64,000 nt of DNA from Adlercreutzia sp. ZJ304. Its GTDB lineage: Bacteria > Actinomycetota > Coriobacteriia > Coriobacteriales > Eggerthellaceae. The DNA lies in the NCBI RefSeq assembly GCF_011039075.1, contig NZ_JAAKEG010000001.1:186001-250000 (forward strand). Reading direction: 5' to 3'. Both the position numbers and the translations under genes were made by a program. The notes beneath the pieces were generated by a model that was not told the origin of the DNA, did no database searches, and worked only from the letters and a program-made list of their open reading frames with translations. Numbering within the stretch: position 1 is the stretch's first letter; every line of letters begins with the position of its first letter. Shown piece by piece: positions 53,018 through 63,039 of this stretch.

Positions 53018-53431
53018 ATGTTTCCAGAGCATCCTACATTAGATGAATTAGTTGATTTTTTTCGAAACGACAGATTTGCATCCGAGCGCTGTGGCTGCGA
53101 AATTGTGGAAGGTTGGATGGGCCATGGGGTTTGCGAAATGGAAATAACACCAGAGCATCTTAATGCTGGTGGTAGTGTTATGGGTGGCGCAATCTTTACA
53201 TTGGCAGATTATGCATTTGCGGTTGCAAGTATGTGTGGTAGGGATGCATCCGTTTCGCTTTCCTCTAATATAGAGTTTATGAAATCTAGTAAGGGCAAAC
53301 GTTTAATTGCTACATGTGATGTAGACAAGTCCGGTAGAAAAGTGGGCTTTTATACAACAGATGTCAAAGACGATTTAGGTGAAAAAATCGCCAAGATTGT
53401 AACTACTTGCTACTATCCGTCTGTCTCTTGA
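53018..53431 (+). CDS. PaaI-type hotdog thioesterase
   Basis: A 137-residue hotdog-fold protein. LNAGGSVMGGAIFTLADYAFA is the catalytic region (motif HG/N-GGxxxxL-D; the usual His before Gly-Gly is replaced by Leu-Asn-Ala), followed by SLSSNIEFMKSSKGKRLIATC. It hydrolyses acyl-CoA or related thioesters; the substrate is unknown. The ATG at 53018 has AGGGGAAA upstream. Its 3' end overlaps the oppositely directed DUF1461 gene by 29 bases. Confidence 0.82.
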   Translation: MFPEHPTLDELVDFFRNDRFASERCGCEIVEGWMGHGVCEMEITPEHLNAGGSVMGGAIFTLADYAFAVASMCGRDASVSLSSNIEFMKSSKGKRLIATCDVDKSGRKVGFYTTDVKDDLGEKIAKIVTTCYYPSVS

Positions 53432-54164
53432 GGATAATTCTTCCAAATACTATAGATAGCGCAGCTAGTACGCATGACACGATAAGCCAACATAAGCCCA
53501 TTCCTATCCAAAAGCTTTGCGGATACATGCTAATTAACAAAGAATCAACCGGGAATACCCAAGTTCCCGGTTGAAAGAATAAAGCATGTATGCCGGCAAA
53601 AAAGCCGCTAAATCCGACAAGTGCGCAAATACCAATTACAGCAAACGCAATTAATACTGCAACGCCGGAATAAAAAAGCGCTTTGCCTACCGGTTTTGTA
53701 CCAAACATTTTAAACATTGCCATAAAGCAAAAAGTCGCTATAGCAACTACTCCAAACATTGGGAAGTACAATGTGCTTACAAGTTCGTTTACATCGTCTA
53801 AATGTGCTATTGCGCTTTCGTTTAACGTGTATTCATCCGGCACATCCGTTAATAATTCTTCTTGTGATGCTTGTGCATACTGTGTGCTGGCTTCTGCATT
53901 TGCTTTTGATATCTCTGACATTAAGGCATCAAGATTATGCGATCCTACAGTGTAGTCGCGGGTAGCCATAGCAAGTTTGTTAATTTGCTGCTCTGTAAAT
54001 GGTGTGCTTTCATATACTGAATTTTGTTCTGACAAAAATTGTGTTACATAGGGCACTCCTACGCATACTGCAAACCCGGCAATAAAATATGTTACTGCAA
54101 GCGCAATAGAAGTTATTATGCAAATTATCTTTTCTTGCGTGGCTGCCTTCACTATAGATTCCAC
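53403..54164 (-). CDS. TIGR01906/DUF1461 family integral membrane protein
   Basis: A 253-residue protein with four spans and a large loop between spans one and two. The C-terminal FQPGTWVFPVDSLLISMYPQSFW is the family hallmark (shown by its ends FQPGTWVFPVDS and MYPQSFW). The function is unknown. The start is GTG at 54164, which overlaps the 3' end of the ATP-grasp-like gene by 13 bases, so the two are coupled. Confidence 0.8.
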   Translation of the reverse strand: MESIVKAATQEKIICIITSIALAVTYFIAGFAVCVGVPYVTQFLSEQNSVYESTPFTEQQINKLAMATRDYTVGSHNLDALMSEISKANAEASTQYAQASQEELLTDVPDEYTLNESAIAHLDDVNELVSTLYFPMFGVVAIATFCFMAMFKMFGTKPVGKALFYSGVAVLIAFAVIGICALVGFSGFFAGIHALFFQPGTWVFPVDSLLISMYPQSFWIGMGLCWLIVSCVLAALSIVFGRIILKRQTDSSK

Positions 54165-55543
54165 CCGTCTTCTACATCTGCGTCTACCCAGATGGTCGCT
54201 GCTGTTATGCCATCATTTTGCTTGCTTATTGTTTCGTGTGGTCCTAGCCTGCTAAAAACTCCTTGAAAATGTCCATCGAATAAATAAAGACCATTCATGT
54301 TGTTATAGATTGCCGGACTGTAATCTATAGATCCATCTGCGCTGTTAAGTATATCGAAATCTGGAGGAAGAGTTTCTGTGCGGAATGGCTTGCAATATCT
54401 CTGGACAATGAAAGGGTATCCGCTGCGGCTATTTGCAAATAATTCTATAAGCTCTTCCCATTTTTCTTGACTAACCTCAGAGCCTGCATATACGTTATCG
54501 GCTCCGTAATGGTCGGTTGGCTTTATTATCCATAGATCTTTATTTTCTTTAATTTGTGCCAAATTGACATTTGCTTCATCGAGGAAAGTTGTCGTTGGTA
54601 CAGTTTGTTCAATAAATGATATTTCGTCTGCACTTAGGAATTCTTGTGTCTTTGTGTCGAATAACACATGAAATATCTGCTTGTCGTGCACGATATGCCC
54701 AGCAAAACTCCCTATAAGAGCAACTTTTTGTGCTCGCACAGCATCGATTAATGCCTGCGATTCATCCCAATGTTCTATTACGTCATTTGTAACACAGCGT
54801 CGCCATATAGCATCAATTCTATTGCCTTGTGCATCTTTTAGAACATTTCCATCGAAATTAAGATCTCGCACGTCGGCTATAAAACAATTTGTACCAGCCT
54901 GTTTAAATAAATCGGCATACACTTGAAATTCATCTACAACACCGTTTTCTAAGTAGTCACATATGGCAATTTGCGGATTAGCAACTTTGTTTTCGTAGGT
55001 GTCGTATATTTCCAAAAAGCGTTCTACCCATGGTTTAAATAAATCGCATCCCTGAGCTTTGTGCGCCTGTGAAAACACCTTAAACGATTGCGAGTTTTTT
55101 ATGGAGTTAGTTATTTCGCGATTTTCGTTCATGCCCGCCGAGCCATCTCCATTAAATTCGCAGAATTTTAGCGTGTAATCATCCTCGTTCAAAAAAGTAT
55201 CCACACGTGCAAATGGCAAAAGCGAATTATAGCCGCGTGGCAGCAAGATTAATTCTTCTAGCCGCTCATCGAAGTTAAATATGCGTCTGTAATCCGGATC
55301 GTCTATGTAGTGTTGCATTACTTTGCAAAGAATGCCGTGTGCTGTCTCTGCGGCATTTTTCATAGCATCAAAAGCGCGTTTTCCGAAAAGACGGGGAACG
55401 AAAGAACTAGCAACTACTTGATGGTGCACAATGGCTGTAGACGATTCCATATAGCCAAAAGCCGCGCGTCTGCTGTCTATATCACCATCTAGGTCGGCAA
55501 TTATTTCAAAATATTCATGTGTATATTCAGCGTCTTGTGCCAT
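54152..55543 (-). CDS. glutathionylspermidine synthase-like ATP-grasp protein
   Basis: A 463-residue protein that resembles the C-terminal ligase domain of glutathionylspermidine synthases. KFCEFNGDGSAGMNENREI is like the family's EFNADTP region; AGTNCFIADVRDLNF, LWIIKPTDHYGADNVYAGSE (ATP-grasp Lys) and FIVQRYCKPFRTET follow. Such ligases join a carboxylate and an amine; the substrate is unknown and gluthathione is unlikely in this host. ATG at 55543 has GGAGG 4 bases upstream. It is coupled to the DUF1461 gene, which suggests that its product acts at the membrane or envelope. Confidence 0.65.
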   Translation of the reverse strand: MAQDAEYTHEYFEIIADLDGDIDSRRAAFGYMESSTAIVHHQVVASSFVPRLFGKRAFDAMKNAAETAHGILCKVMQHYIDDPDYRRIFNFDERLEELILLPRGYNSLLPFARVDTFLNEDDYTLKFCEFNGDGSAGMNENREITNSIKNSQSFKVFSQAHKAQGCDLFKPWVERFLEIYDTYENKVANPQIAICDYLENGVVDEFQVYADLFKQAGTNCFIADVRDLNFDGNVLKDAQGNRIDAIWRRCVTNDVIEHWDESQALIDAVRAQKVALIGSFAGHIVHDKQIFHVLFDTKTQEFLSADEISFIEQTVPTTTFLDEANVNLAQIKENKDLWIIKPTDHYGADNVYAGSEVSQEKWEELIELFANSRSGYPFIVQRYCKPFRTETLPPDFDILNSADGSIDYSPAIYNNMNGLYLFDGHFQGVFSRLGPHETISKQNDGITAATIWVDADVEDGWNL

Positions 55544-55687
55544 GGTGCCTCCGAAAACATTATTTGAACTTGCTTTAAGCAGTCTAACACTCGTGCGCGG
55601 TTTGCGTGTTTTCGGCAAAGTAACAGCTAGGAGATAATAACTGTTAACAAATAGCAACCCTAGCTTTTGTAAGATATATCCATCCTG

Positions 55688-55693
55688 TAGAAT
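55688..55693 (+). promoter_or_regulatory. -10 element of the transketolase operon
   Basis: TG-TAGAAT at 55688-55693 lies 40 bases before the chosen start. A short inverted repeat, TAACAG (55621-55626) with CTGTTA (55641-55646), is upstream and may be an operator for one of the two divergent genes. Confidence 0.4.
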
Positions 55694-55732
55694 GTTGCAA
55701 TATGGATATATCTAGGAAAGGGTGTGTTCTCT

Positions 55733-56569
55733 GTGCATACAGATTCGCTTGAGCGGATAGCGCGCGAGATGCGCTGTAATGTACTTTCGATGATAGGTGA
55801 GGCGGGAAGCGGGCATCCGGGTGGGTCGCTTTCTTGTATAGACATTCTTACCGCACTTTATTTTGGGGGAGTTCTAAAACATAACCCTACCGACCCAGAT
55901 ATGGCTGAACGCGATAGATTCATCCTCGCAAAAGGTCACGCTGCTCCTGCGCTTTATGCAACTCTTTCTAAGGCGGGGTATTTCCCTGAAGAAGAACTTA
56001 AAACTCTCAGAAAATTAGGGTCGCGCCTGCAGGGTCACCCCGATTCTTCTCTTGTACCCGGAGTTGAGGTATCTACCGGCTCTTTAGGGCAAGGTCTTTC
56101 TATAAGTTGCGGTATTGCGTGTGGTTTACAGCTACAAAATCAGCCGGGGTATGTGTTTACCTTAATGGGCGATGGTGAATGCGAAGAGGGTCAGGTGTGG
56201 GAAGCTGCTATGTTTGCGGCGCACCGGAAACTGGGTAATTTAGTAGCTATAGTAGATGGCAATGGACTTCAGATAGATGGGCGCGTGCAGGATGTGTGCA
56301 ACCCAGAGAATATATGCAATAAATTTGCTGCTTTCGGTTGGGAAACTTGTGAAGTTGATGGTCATGATATAGGCGCTTTAATAGATACGCTTAGCAAGAT
56401 TAAAGCTGCTGATACAAATTCACCACATTTAGTTATGGCTCACACCGTGAAAGGTAAAGGCGTTTCTTTTATGGAGGACGAGGCTGGATGGCATGGGAAA
56501 GCGCCTAATGCTGAACAACTTAAGGCTGCATTGGATGAATTGCACACAGAAAATGAGGTGACAGCATGA
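55733..56569 (+). CDS. transketolase, N-terminal subunit
   Basis: The 278-residue ThDP-binding half of a split transketolase. GEAGSGHPGGSLSCIDILTALY and AKGHAAPALYATL hold conserved His residues. GDGECEEGQVWEAAMFAAHRKLGNLVAIVDGN is the ThDP site (ends GDGECEEGQVWEA and NLVAIVDGN). GTG at 55733 has AGGAAAGGG about 10 bases upstream; another GTG three codons earlier lies against that site. The stop overlaps the C-terminal subunit gene by 4 bases. Confidence 0.92.
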   Translation: MHTDSLERIAREMRCNVLSMIGEAGSGHPGGSLSCIDILTALYFGGVLKHNPTDPDMAERDRFILAKGHAAPALYATLSKAGYFPEEELKTLRKLGSRLQGHPDSSLVPGVEVSTGSLGQGLSISCGIACGLQLQNQPGYVFTLMGDGECEEGQVWEAAMFAAHRKLGNLVAIVDGNGLQIDGRVQDVCNPENICNKFAAFGWETCEVDGHDIGALIDTLSKIKAADTNSPHLVMAHTVKGKGVSFMEDEAGWHGKAPNAEQLKAALDELHTENEVTA

Positions 56570-57540
56570 GCGCATTGTGCCTTGATATAGACCCATCTAT
56601 TAAATTAGCAACGCGTGCTGCATATGGTCCAACACTTGCAAACCTAGCCGATTCCGGCATGCCTGTTGTAGCTGTAGATGCCGATCTAACCGGTTCCACC
56701 ACTACTGCAAAATTCGCCTCTGCTAAACCGGAGTATTCTGCGCGTTTGTTCAATTGCGGTATTGCCGAACAGAACATGATAGATGTTGCTGCCGGGCTTG
56801 CCTTAACGGGTCATATTGCGTTTACCGGGTCATTTGCAGTTTTCGGCACCGGTAGAGCGTATGATCAGATTCGCAATACGGCTTGCTATTCCAAACTAAA
56901 TGTGAAGATCGCCCCTACGCATGCGGGCATTTCAGTTGGTCCCGATGGCGGATCTCATCAAATGCTTGAAGATGTTGCACTGATGCGTGCTATTCCGAAT
57001 ATGCGAGTGCTAGTTCCTGCTGACTACAATTCTGCATGTGCAGCTATCAAGTTGGCTGCCGATACAAGCGGTCCTGTATATATAAGGATGGGACGCGCCG
57101 CTGTAGGTCAAATATACGGAAAAGATGTACAACTAAATATGGGCGCATCTTGCGTTCTACGCGAAGGTCAAGATGTAACAATTATTGCTAACGGGGTTGA
57201 AATAAAAGAGGCTCTTGAAGCGGCTGATATTTTGGCACAGCGCGGCATTGATGCTGAAATTATCGACGCGTTCTGTGTCAAACCTCTAGATGAAGATACG
57301 ATTATACGTTCTGTGCAAAAGACCGGGTGCGCACTTGTTGCAGAAGAGCACTCTGTTATGGGCGGCTTGGGCGATGCTGTGGCAAATGCGATATGTCGCC
57401 GCCATCCTGTACCGTGTGCGTTTGTGGGTATGCGCGACATTTTTGGCAAATCTGGCGAATTTGATGAATTGATGCATTATTTTGGCTTAGACGCTGAAGC
57501 TATTGTTAAAGCTGCGTGTCAGTTATGTGAGAATGACTAA
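56566..57540 (+). CDS. transketolase, C-terminal subunit
   Basis: The 324-residue Pyr and C-terminal half of the split enzyme: RLFNCGIAEQNMIDVAAGLAL (catalytic Glu), THAGISVGPDGGSHQMLEDVALM, and a final domain with VVAEEHSVMGGLGDAVA-like sequence. With the preceding gene it makes the heterotetramer that interconverts pentose and triose phosphates. A ribosome site for it (GAGGTGACAGC) lies inside the upstream gene. Confidence 0.92.
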   Translation: MSALCLDIDPSIKLATRAAYGPTLANLADSGMPVVAVDADLTGSTTTAKFASAKPEYSARLFNCGIAEQNMIDVAAGLALTGHIAFTGSFAVFGTGRAYDQIRNTACYSKLNVKIAPTHAGISVGPDGGSHQMLEDVALMRAIPNMRVLVPADYNSACAAIKLAADTSGPVYIRMGRAAVGQIYGKDVQLNMGASCVLREGQDVTIIANGVEIKEALEAADILAQRGIDAEIIDAFCVKPLDEDTIIRSVQKTGCALVAEEHSVMGGLGDAVANAICRRHPVPCAFVGMRDIFGKSGEFDELMHYFGLDAEAIVKAACQLCEND

Positions 57541-57596
57541 GTCTGCTAGAATTAAACAGTCTCAGTAAATGAAAACTATTGAACGGAGCAAACACT

Positions 57597-58454
57597 GTGG
57601 CACAAGATGCAAGTCGTGCTAGGGCTGCACGCTCAAGTGCAAGACGCACTTCTGCGGCACACGCATCGCAGCCTAAATCAAAAGCGCAGCTGACATCTCA
57701 GTTATCTCAGGCGCTTCCTGTACTTGGAATAGATGATGTTCCGGCAAAAATGGGAACACCTGTTATTACCTTAGAGCATGTCACTAAAGTTTATCCAGCA
57801 CAACCTAATAGACCAGCATTATCGGATGTTTCGCTTCAGATATATGCCGGCGAATTTCTTTTTTTGGTAGGGCATTCAGGGTCCGGCAAATCTACATTTA
57901 TCAAACTTTTAACGCGCGAACTAAAGCCCACACAGGGTCATATTTATGTTGCCGATGAAGATTTGTCTTCTATGCGCAATTGGCGTGTGCCTTATCTAAG
58001 GCGCAATATAGGTTGTGTTTTTCAAGACTTTAAGCTGCTGCCCAACAAGACAGTTTTCGAAAATGTTGCTTTTGCTTTAGAGGTTATTGGTAAAAGTAAA
58101 CATGTTGTAAAGACGCAAGTTCCAGAAGTGCTGCGTCTTGTGGGTCTTCAAGAAAAGCTAAACAAAAAACCCGATCAACTATCCGGTGGTGAACAGCAGC
58201 GCGTTTCTATTGCGCGCGCAATAGTAAACAGACCGCCTCTGCTAATTTGTGACGAGCCTACAGGAAATCTTGACCCGCAAACGTCGCGTGGCATTATGGA
58301 TTTGCTTGAGCGGATTAACCGCACAGGCACTACAGTGCTTGTGGCTACCCACGATCGCGAAATGGTTGATAATATGCGTAGGCGTGTTATAGCGCTTGAT
58401 CGAGGTCATCTAACTCGCGACCAAGATAGGGGGGTGTACGGTTTCGATGTCTAG
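57597..58454 (+). CDS. ftsE: cell division ATP-binding protein FtsE
   Basis: The 285-residue ABC ATPase of FtsEX, which activates septal peptidoglycan hydrolases. Walker A is GHSGSGKST, signature [14 protein letters not shown], Walker [13 protein letters not shown]. About 50 residues precede the usual N terminus: Arg/Ala/Ser-rich ([18 protein letters not shown]) and probably disordered, unlike the compact FtsE of most bacteria. GTG at 57597 lies 7 bases after CGGAGC. A -10-like TAGAAT is at 57547-57552. Confidence 0.94.
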   Translation: MAQDASRARAARSSARRTSAAHASQPKSKAQLTSQLSQALPVLGIDDVPAKMGTPVITLEHVTKVYPAQPNRPALSDVSLQIYAGEFLFLVGHSGSGKSTFIKLLTRELKPTQGHIYVADEDLSSMRNWRVPYLRRNIGCVFQDFKLLPNKTVFENVAFALEVIGKSKHVVKTQVPEVLRLVGLQEKLNKKPDQLSGGEQQRVSIARAIVNRPPLLICDEPTGNLDPQTSRGIMDLLERINRTGTTVLVATHDREMVDNMRRRVIALDRGHLTRDQDRGVYGFDV

Positions 58455-59361
58455 TATTGGTTACTTTTTTAAAGAATCGTTACAGGGCTTTGTTCGCAAC
58501 CTGTCCACCGCTCTTGGTTCTATTGTCACAATATTTTTATCGCTGCTTATAATTGGTATTTTTCTAGTTGGCGGCTCTATGATTGAGCGCCTTATGTCAT
58601 CTGTTGAAAGCGAAGTATCTATAACTTGCTATGTGGCAGATGATGCACCTGATGCAAAAATTCAGCAAGTCATGGGCACGATTAATGGCATGTCTGACGT
58701 GCAAAGCGTAGGGTTTACATCAAAAGATCAGGCGCTAGAGAATTTCCGCAATTCTATGACTGCTAACCCAGAGATTCTCGATCAATTAGATGGCAATAAT
58801 CCGCTACCAGCCTCTATAGATGTTGAACTAACAAATCCTCAATCTGTTAGTAGCGTTGCAGCCGCTATTCAGGCCGATCCAATATACGGGCAAATCTGTG
58901 AAGACCCTAACGATGTGGGCGACTCTATTAAATATGGTCAAGGCACCGTAGAGCGCCTGTTCCAGATAACAAACTATGTACGCTATATTGGAATAGCGCT
59001 TATAGCTATACTAATCTTTATAGCGCTTGTGTTTATTAACAACACCATCCGTTTGGCTATTTTGGCACGCCGTAAAGAAATTGCCATCATGCGTCTTGTG
59101 GGCGCGTCGAACGGTTTTATCCGCGGACCATTCCTTATGGAAGGTGCGCTGCATGCGCTAATAGGTTCACTTTTAGCTATATTGGTTATTCAGCTTTTAC
59201 GTATGTTTGCTATTCCTGCTTTGCAAAATGCGATACGCTTCCTCGATTTTTCGATTAGCGATAGCACCTATTTGTTCATATATGCCATGCTTGTTATTTT
59301 TGGTCTGCTAATTGGACTTGTTGGTTCTATGTTTGCTATGCGGCGCTACCTAAAGGTATAG
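58447..59361 (+). CDS. ftsX: cell division protein FtsX
   Basis: The 304-residue membrane partner of FtsE, with four spans: [20 protein letters not shown], then an extracellular loop with VEVTITCYV-like beta strands ([16 protein letters not shown]), then [38 protein letters not shown] and [39 protein letters not shown] is the conserved cytosolic coupling region. It overlaps ftsE by 8 bases. The S41 peptidase follows 22 bases later. Confidence 0.95.
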   Translation: MSSIGYFFKESLQGFVRNLSTALGSIVTIFLSLLIIGIFLVGGSMIERLMSSVESEVSITCYVADDAPDAKIQQVMGTINGMSDVQSVGFTSKDQALENFRNSMTANPEILDQLDGNNPLPASIDVELTNPQSVSSVAAAIQADPIYGQICEDPNDVGDSIKYGQGTVERLFQITNYVRYIGIALIAILIFIALVFINNTIRLAILARRKEIAIMRLVGASNGFIRGPFLMEGALHALIGSLLAILVIQLLRMFAIPALQNAIRFLDFSISDSTYLFIYAMLVIFGLLIGLVGSMFAMRRYLKV

Positions 59362-59382
59362 CAAGCTCTTTGGAGGATAGCT

Positions 59383-60678
59383 TTGTCTACGGAACGCCTT
59401 AGCGCCAATAAAAGGAAACGCAAGAATGCCAATATGCGAGAACGCATGCGCAACCGTAAGGTTGTAAGTGCGTTCTGCTGTTTTTTGGCTATTGTTATAG
59501 CTTTTGTACTTGGATTTGTTGTAAGGTCTAACACCGCTTTTGTACAATCTTTGGGGTTTCCTACGGAATGGGGCACTAGTCAGCCCGGCACACCCGCCAG
59601 CGAAAAAACTACATATGAGGCTATATCGGCGCGTGTGGGCGAAGTAGAAGATATTTTGAAGTTATACAGTATGGACGAACTGGATCTTTCGAAAGCTACT
59701 TCAAGCATGTTGGAAGACATGATGCGTTCCACTAACGATCCTTATGCTCAGTATTACGATCCCAGTAGATATGAAAACTTTGTTAAAGAGTCAGCTGAAA
59801 AGAGTTATTCAGGCATAGGTGTTCTTTTTGGTGAATATGATGGGCGCGCTTACGTAACAGATGTTTTCACTGGGTCTGAGGCTAATGCGCGAGGCGTTGA
59901 ACAAGGCGATTTTGTAGTTGCTATAGATGGCGATTCTAGTCATAAATGGTCTATGACGGAAGTAATTGGCTCCTTAAAGCGCGGTGAAGGTTCTAACGTT
60001 GTTATAACTTGGATGCGTCCAGCCAGTTTAGATGCCACTAATGGCGAGCAATTTACAACTACTTTGGAATGCAGAGTGTACGAGGAAGAGAATATAAGCT
60101 ACTCGATTGACGGCGATGTTGGATATGTCAAAGTTCGTCAGATGACTTCTGATGCTGCTGCGCTAGTTAAAAATGCTGTGAATGATTTATCTAATCAACA
60201 AGCGAAAGCGTTTGTAATAGATGTGCGAGATAATCCGGGTGGATATTTAACGCAGGCGCTTGATATGGCAAGCCTTTTTGTGTCGGGTGGTGTGCTGGTT
60301 AGTATTCAAACGAACGACAATGAAAGCCCTCGTAACGCTTCGGGAGAAACAATAACAACTGCTCCTATAGTTGTTCTTATGAACCAATATACTGCGGCAT
60401 CTGCTGAGGTTTTTGCTGCTGCGCTAGAAGATAATCAACGCGCTACTATGGTTGGGCAAACCACAATGGGCAAAGGCTCTGTACAGGTAGTTCGCGAACT
60501 TACTTTTGGTGGAGCGGTGCGTTATACAGCTGCATATTATCTTACGCCTCAAGGTCACAGCATAGACGGGACTGGCGTTACACCAGATATAGTTGTAGCT
60601 AACCAAGATGGAGAAGACGGCGACACCCAATTAAATGTAGCCCTTGATGCAGCGCATTCTATGATTGAAGGCGCATAG
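59383..60678 (+). CDS. S41 family C-terminal processing peptidase
   Basis: A 431-residue envelope protease. A basic N terminus (RKRKNANMRERMRNRK) precedes one membrane span (VVSAFCCFLAIVIAFVLGFVV), so the domains lie outside. A PDZ domain with SGIGVLFGEYDGRAYVTDVFTGSEA and the S41 core follow. The catalytic Ser is in TAASAEVFAAALEDN and the Lys in TTMGKGSVQ. TTG at 59383 lies 6 bases after GGAGG. Its position after ftsEX is common in actinobacteria-like and Firmicutes genomes and suggests a role in wall hydrolase control. Confidence 0.93.
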   Translation: MSTERLSANKRKRKNANMRERMRNRKVVSAFCCFLAIVIAFVLGFVVRSNTAFVQSLGFPTEWGTSQPGTPASEKTTYEAISARVGEVEDILKLYSMDELDLSKATSSMLEDMMRSTNDPYAQYYDPSRYENFVKESAEKSYSGIGVLFGEYDGRAYVTDVFTGSEANARGVEQGDFVVAIDGDSSHKWSMTEVIGSLKRGEGSNVVITWMRPASLDATNGEQFTTTLECRVYEEENISYSIDGDVGYVKVRQMTSDAAALVKNAVNDLSNQQAKAFVIDVRDNPGGYLTQALDMASLFVSGGVLVSIQTNDNESPRNASGETITTAPIVVLMNQYTAASAEVFAAALEDNQRATMVGQTTMGKGSVQVVRELTFGGAVRYTAAYYLTPQGHSIDGTGVTPDIVVANQDGEDGDTQLNVALDAAHSMIEGA

Positions 60679-60683
60679 GCGCT

Positions 60684-62699
60684 ATGGGTCGAAAGAAGCG
60701 TTCGCCACGCAGGAAGCCAAAAGCTAATCCACGCGGTATTATTGAAATCAATCGCGCAGGCTATGGTTTTGTTCGCACCGCAGAAGGCGACTTTTTCATT
60801 CCCAGATCGTGTGTAGGCGATGCATTCGATGGTGACTTGGTAGAGGTGGCGCGCAAAACAAGCAAGCGCGCAGCATCTTATAATTCGCGACAGCGTCCAG
60901 AAGCGCGAGTGGTTAGAGCTTTAGAACGCGCTCATACAACGCTTATCGGCATATATGAGATTGCCGAGCCGTTCGGCATAGTTATTCCAGACGATAAACG
61001 TATCCAGCACGATATATTTACTAGATTAGAAGATATGCCGGGTATTCCGGATGGGTCTTTAGTTCGTGTGGCTATTGATATATATCCTTCAAAGCGTAGT
61101 GCGGCCATGGGTCACGTTATAGAAGTTTTGGGTTGCGCAGATGATGCGTTGCTATCTTCTACAAGGATTATAGCGCGCAACGATATACGTACCGTTTTCT
61201 CAAAGAAGGCTATTGACCAGGCTGAATCATGCAAGGTAGACGCTGAACTCGCATTTCGTGAGGGCTATAGAGATATACGTAATAGGTTTGTGTTCACTAT
61301 AGACCCTGCAGATGCGAAAGATTTTGACGATGCGATATCTATTGAAAAGATAGATTCATATGAAGGTAGACCTTGCAAATGGCGACTGGGAGTTCATATA
61401 GCCGATGTGGCATATTATGTGGACTATGCCTCTTCTATAGATGAAGAGGCGCAAAAGCGCGCTGTGAGTGTTTATCTTGCCGACAGAGTTGTGCCAATGT
61501 TGCCTGAGGCTTTGTCTAACGATATATGTTCACTACGACCAGACGAAGATAGACGCTGCATGAGCGTAGACATTTATATTGATGAAAATGCCACTATGGT
61601 TGGTTATGACATATATTCTGCGGTAATGAAATCAAATGCTAGGCTAACTTATGCGCAAGCTCTTGATATGCTTCAAGGAAATACAAGTTCAAATAAAGAT
61701 TTAGAGTGGCGTCTTCGCGAAGCTAGCTTAATTGCAAAGACTAGAGAGCGTGCAAGATATGCTAGTGGTGGAATTGAGTTTGCCACCAAGGAAGCAAAAA
61801 TTATACTGGATGATGATGGGCATGCTATTGGAATAGATATTCGCCAGAAAGACGACTCAACAACGCTTATTGAAGAGGCGATGATTTTCGCAAATGAAGT
61901 AGTTGCTATGGCGCTGCAAAATAGCAACCTAGCATGTGCTTATCGTATACACGAGCCACCGCACGTTGATGCGCTTGAAGGAGTTGTTAAGGTTCTTCGA
62001 GAATTTAAGTGGTTTGATAAAAACTGTGCTGAGAGACTTGTTTGTGGAGAGCCTTTTGCTATACAGCAAGTATTAGAAAAAGCCAAGGGAAGACCAGAGG
62101 CAGAATTGGTCACTTCGCTTTTGCTTCGCGCTATGACGCGCGCAGTTTATTCTACTGACAATGTTGGACATTACGGGCTTGGGCTTAAAACCTATTGTCA
62201 TTTTACAAGTCCTATAAGGCGCTACCCCGATTTAATGGTGCATAGGCTATTAAAAGCTATGCTTGCGCGCGATAGCCGCCCTGTTCGCAAAATGATAGAT
62301 AAGCTTCCGCAGCTTTGCGAACATTGTTCTGGTGCAGAACGTGTTGCGGAAAATGCCGAACGACAGTCTCGTGAAATAAAAATTGCAGAATATTTGCAAG
62401 ATTTTATTGGCAGGCGCTTCAGTGCTGTTATATCTGGTGTTGCTACATATGGGGTGTATGTTCGCCTAGATTGCACAGCTGAGGGTCTAATTCCTATACG
62501 CGAATTAGGTAGCGAATATTTTGTATTTGAAGCAGCATCTTATATGTTGCGCGGGTCGGATACTGGGCGTATATTTCGTTTAGGGCAGGCTTTAGATGTT
62601 GTTCTTGTGCAAGCAGATGTGCAGGCACCAGCGCTTACGTTTAGACCAGCATCGAAGAAACGCAAAGAAAAGCGTCCATTTACAACGAAATCGTCTTGA
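60684..62699 (+). CDS. rnr: ribonuclease R (RNase II/VacB family)
   Basis: A 671-residue 3'-5' exoribonuclease. The N terminus has a basic KRSPRRKPKANPRGI patch and a cold-shock-like domain. The RNB domain has FTIDPADAKDFDDAISIE, with the metal-binding Asp residues, then CHFTSPIRRYPDLMVHRLL. The C-terminal S1 domain has GRRFSAVISGVATYGVYVRL. It starts 5 bases after the S41 peptidase gene, so it is in the ftsEX operon. smpB and ssrA, often next to rnr, are not seen. Confidence 0.95.
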   Translation: MGRKKRSPRRKPKANPRGIIEINRAGYGFVRTAEGDFFIPRSCVGDAFDGDLVEVARKTSKRAASYNSRQRPEARVVRALERAHTTLIGIYEIAEPFGIVIPDDKRIQHDIFTRLEDMPGIPDGSLVRVAIDIYPSKRSAAMGHVIEVLGCADDALLSSTRIIARNDIRTVFSKKAIDQAESCKVDAELAFREGYRDIRNRFVFTIDPADAKDFDDAISIEKIDSYEGRPCKWRLGVHIADVAYYVDYASSIDEEAQKRAVSVYLADRVVPMLPEALSNDICSLRPDEDRRCMSVDIYIDENATMVGYDIYSAVMKSNARLTYAQALDMLQGNTSSNKDLEWRLREASLIAKTRERARYASGGIEFATKEAKIILDDDGHAIGIDIRQKDDSTTLIEEAMIFANEVVAMALQNSNLACAYRIHEPPHVDALEGVVKVLREFKWFDKNCAERLVCGEPFAIQQVLEKAKGRPEAELVTSLLLRAMTRAVYSTDNVGHYGLGLKTYCHFTSPIRRYPDLMVHRLLKAMLARDSRPVRKMIDKLPQLCEHCSGAERVAENAERQSREIKIAEYLQDFIGRRFSAVISGVATYGVYVRLDCTAEGLIPIRELGSEYFVFEAASYMLRGSDTGRIFRLGQALDVVLVQADVQAPALTFRPASKKRKEKRPFTTKSS

Positions 62700-62790
62700 A
62701 GCTATCAAACTGCAATGTTATCATCTAGTTTCCTGTGTAATGAATAGGTTAGGGTGTTTTGCGCCCACAAAATAGGAGGAATGTTACAAA

Positions 62791-62970
62791 ATGGCAGTAC
62801 CTAAGCAACGAATGGGACGTATTCGCACGCATCGTCGCCGCAGCCAGCACGACAAGGTAGATGCTCCATCTAAGTCTACTTGCCCACAATGTGGTGAAGT
62901 GAAGCTGCCGCATCGTGTTTGCCCTAATTGCGGCTTTTATAAGAATCGCGAAGTAATAGTAACCGAGTAA
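62791..62970 (+). CDS. rpmF: 50S ribosomal protein L32
   Basis: A 59-residue protein, MAVPKQRMGRIRTHRRRSQH, followed by a zinc ribbon CPQCGEVKLPHRVC-x2-C (CPNCGFY). The initiator ATG at 62791 follows AGGAGG at 62774-62779. The length and the start MAVPK are typical of L32. The gene for the DUF177/YceD protein that often precedes rpmF is not present here. Confidence 0.95.
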   Translation: MAVPKQRMGRIRTHRRRSQHDKVDAPSKSTCPQCGEVKLPHRVCPNCGFYKNREVIVTE

Positions 62971-62985
62971 ATTACAACAGCTATT

Positions 62986-63031
62986 ACGAGCGTACAGCCC
63001 TAGCCACGCGCAGGGTTGCACGCTCGTTAAT
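62986..63031 (+). terminator. hairpin between rpmF and plsX
   Basis: ACGAGCGT (62986-62993) pairs perfectly with ACGCTCGT (63020-63027), with an inner GCCC / GGGT stem, then TAATTTA. It fits a terminator, but the plsX ATG lies only 13 bases beyond the hairpin's 3' arm. Confidence 0.5.
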
Positions 63032-63039
63032 TTATAGCC

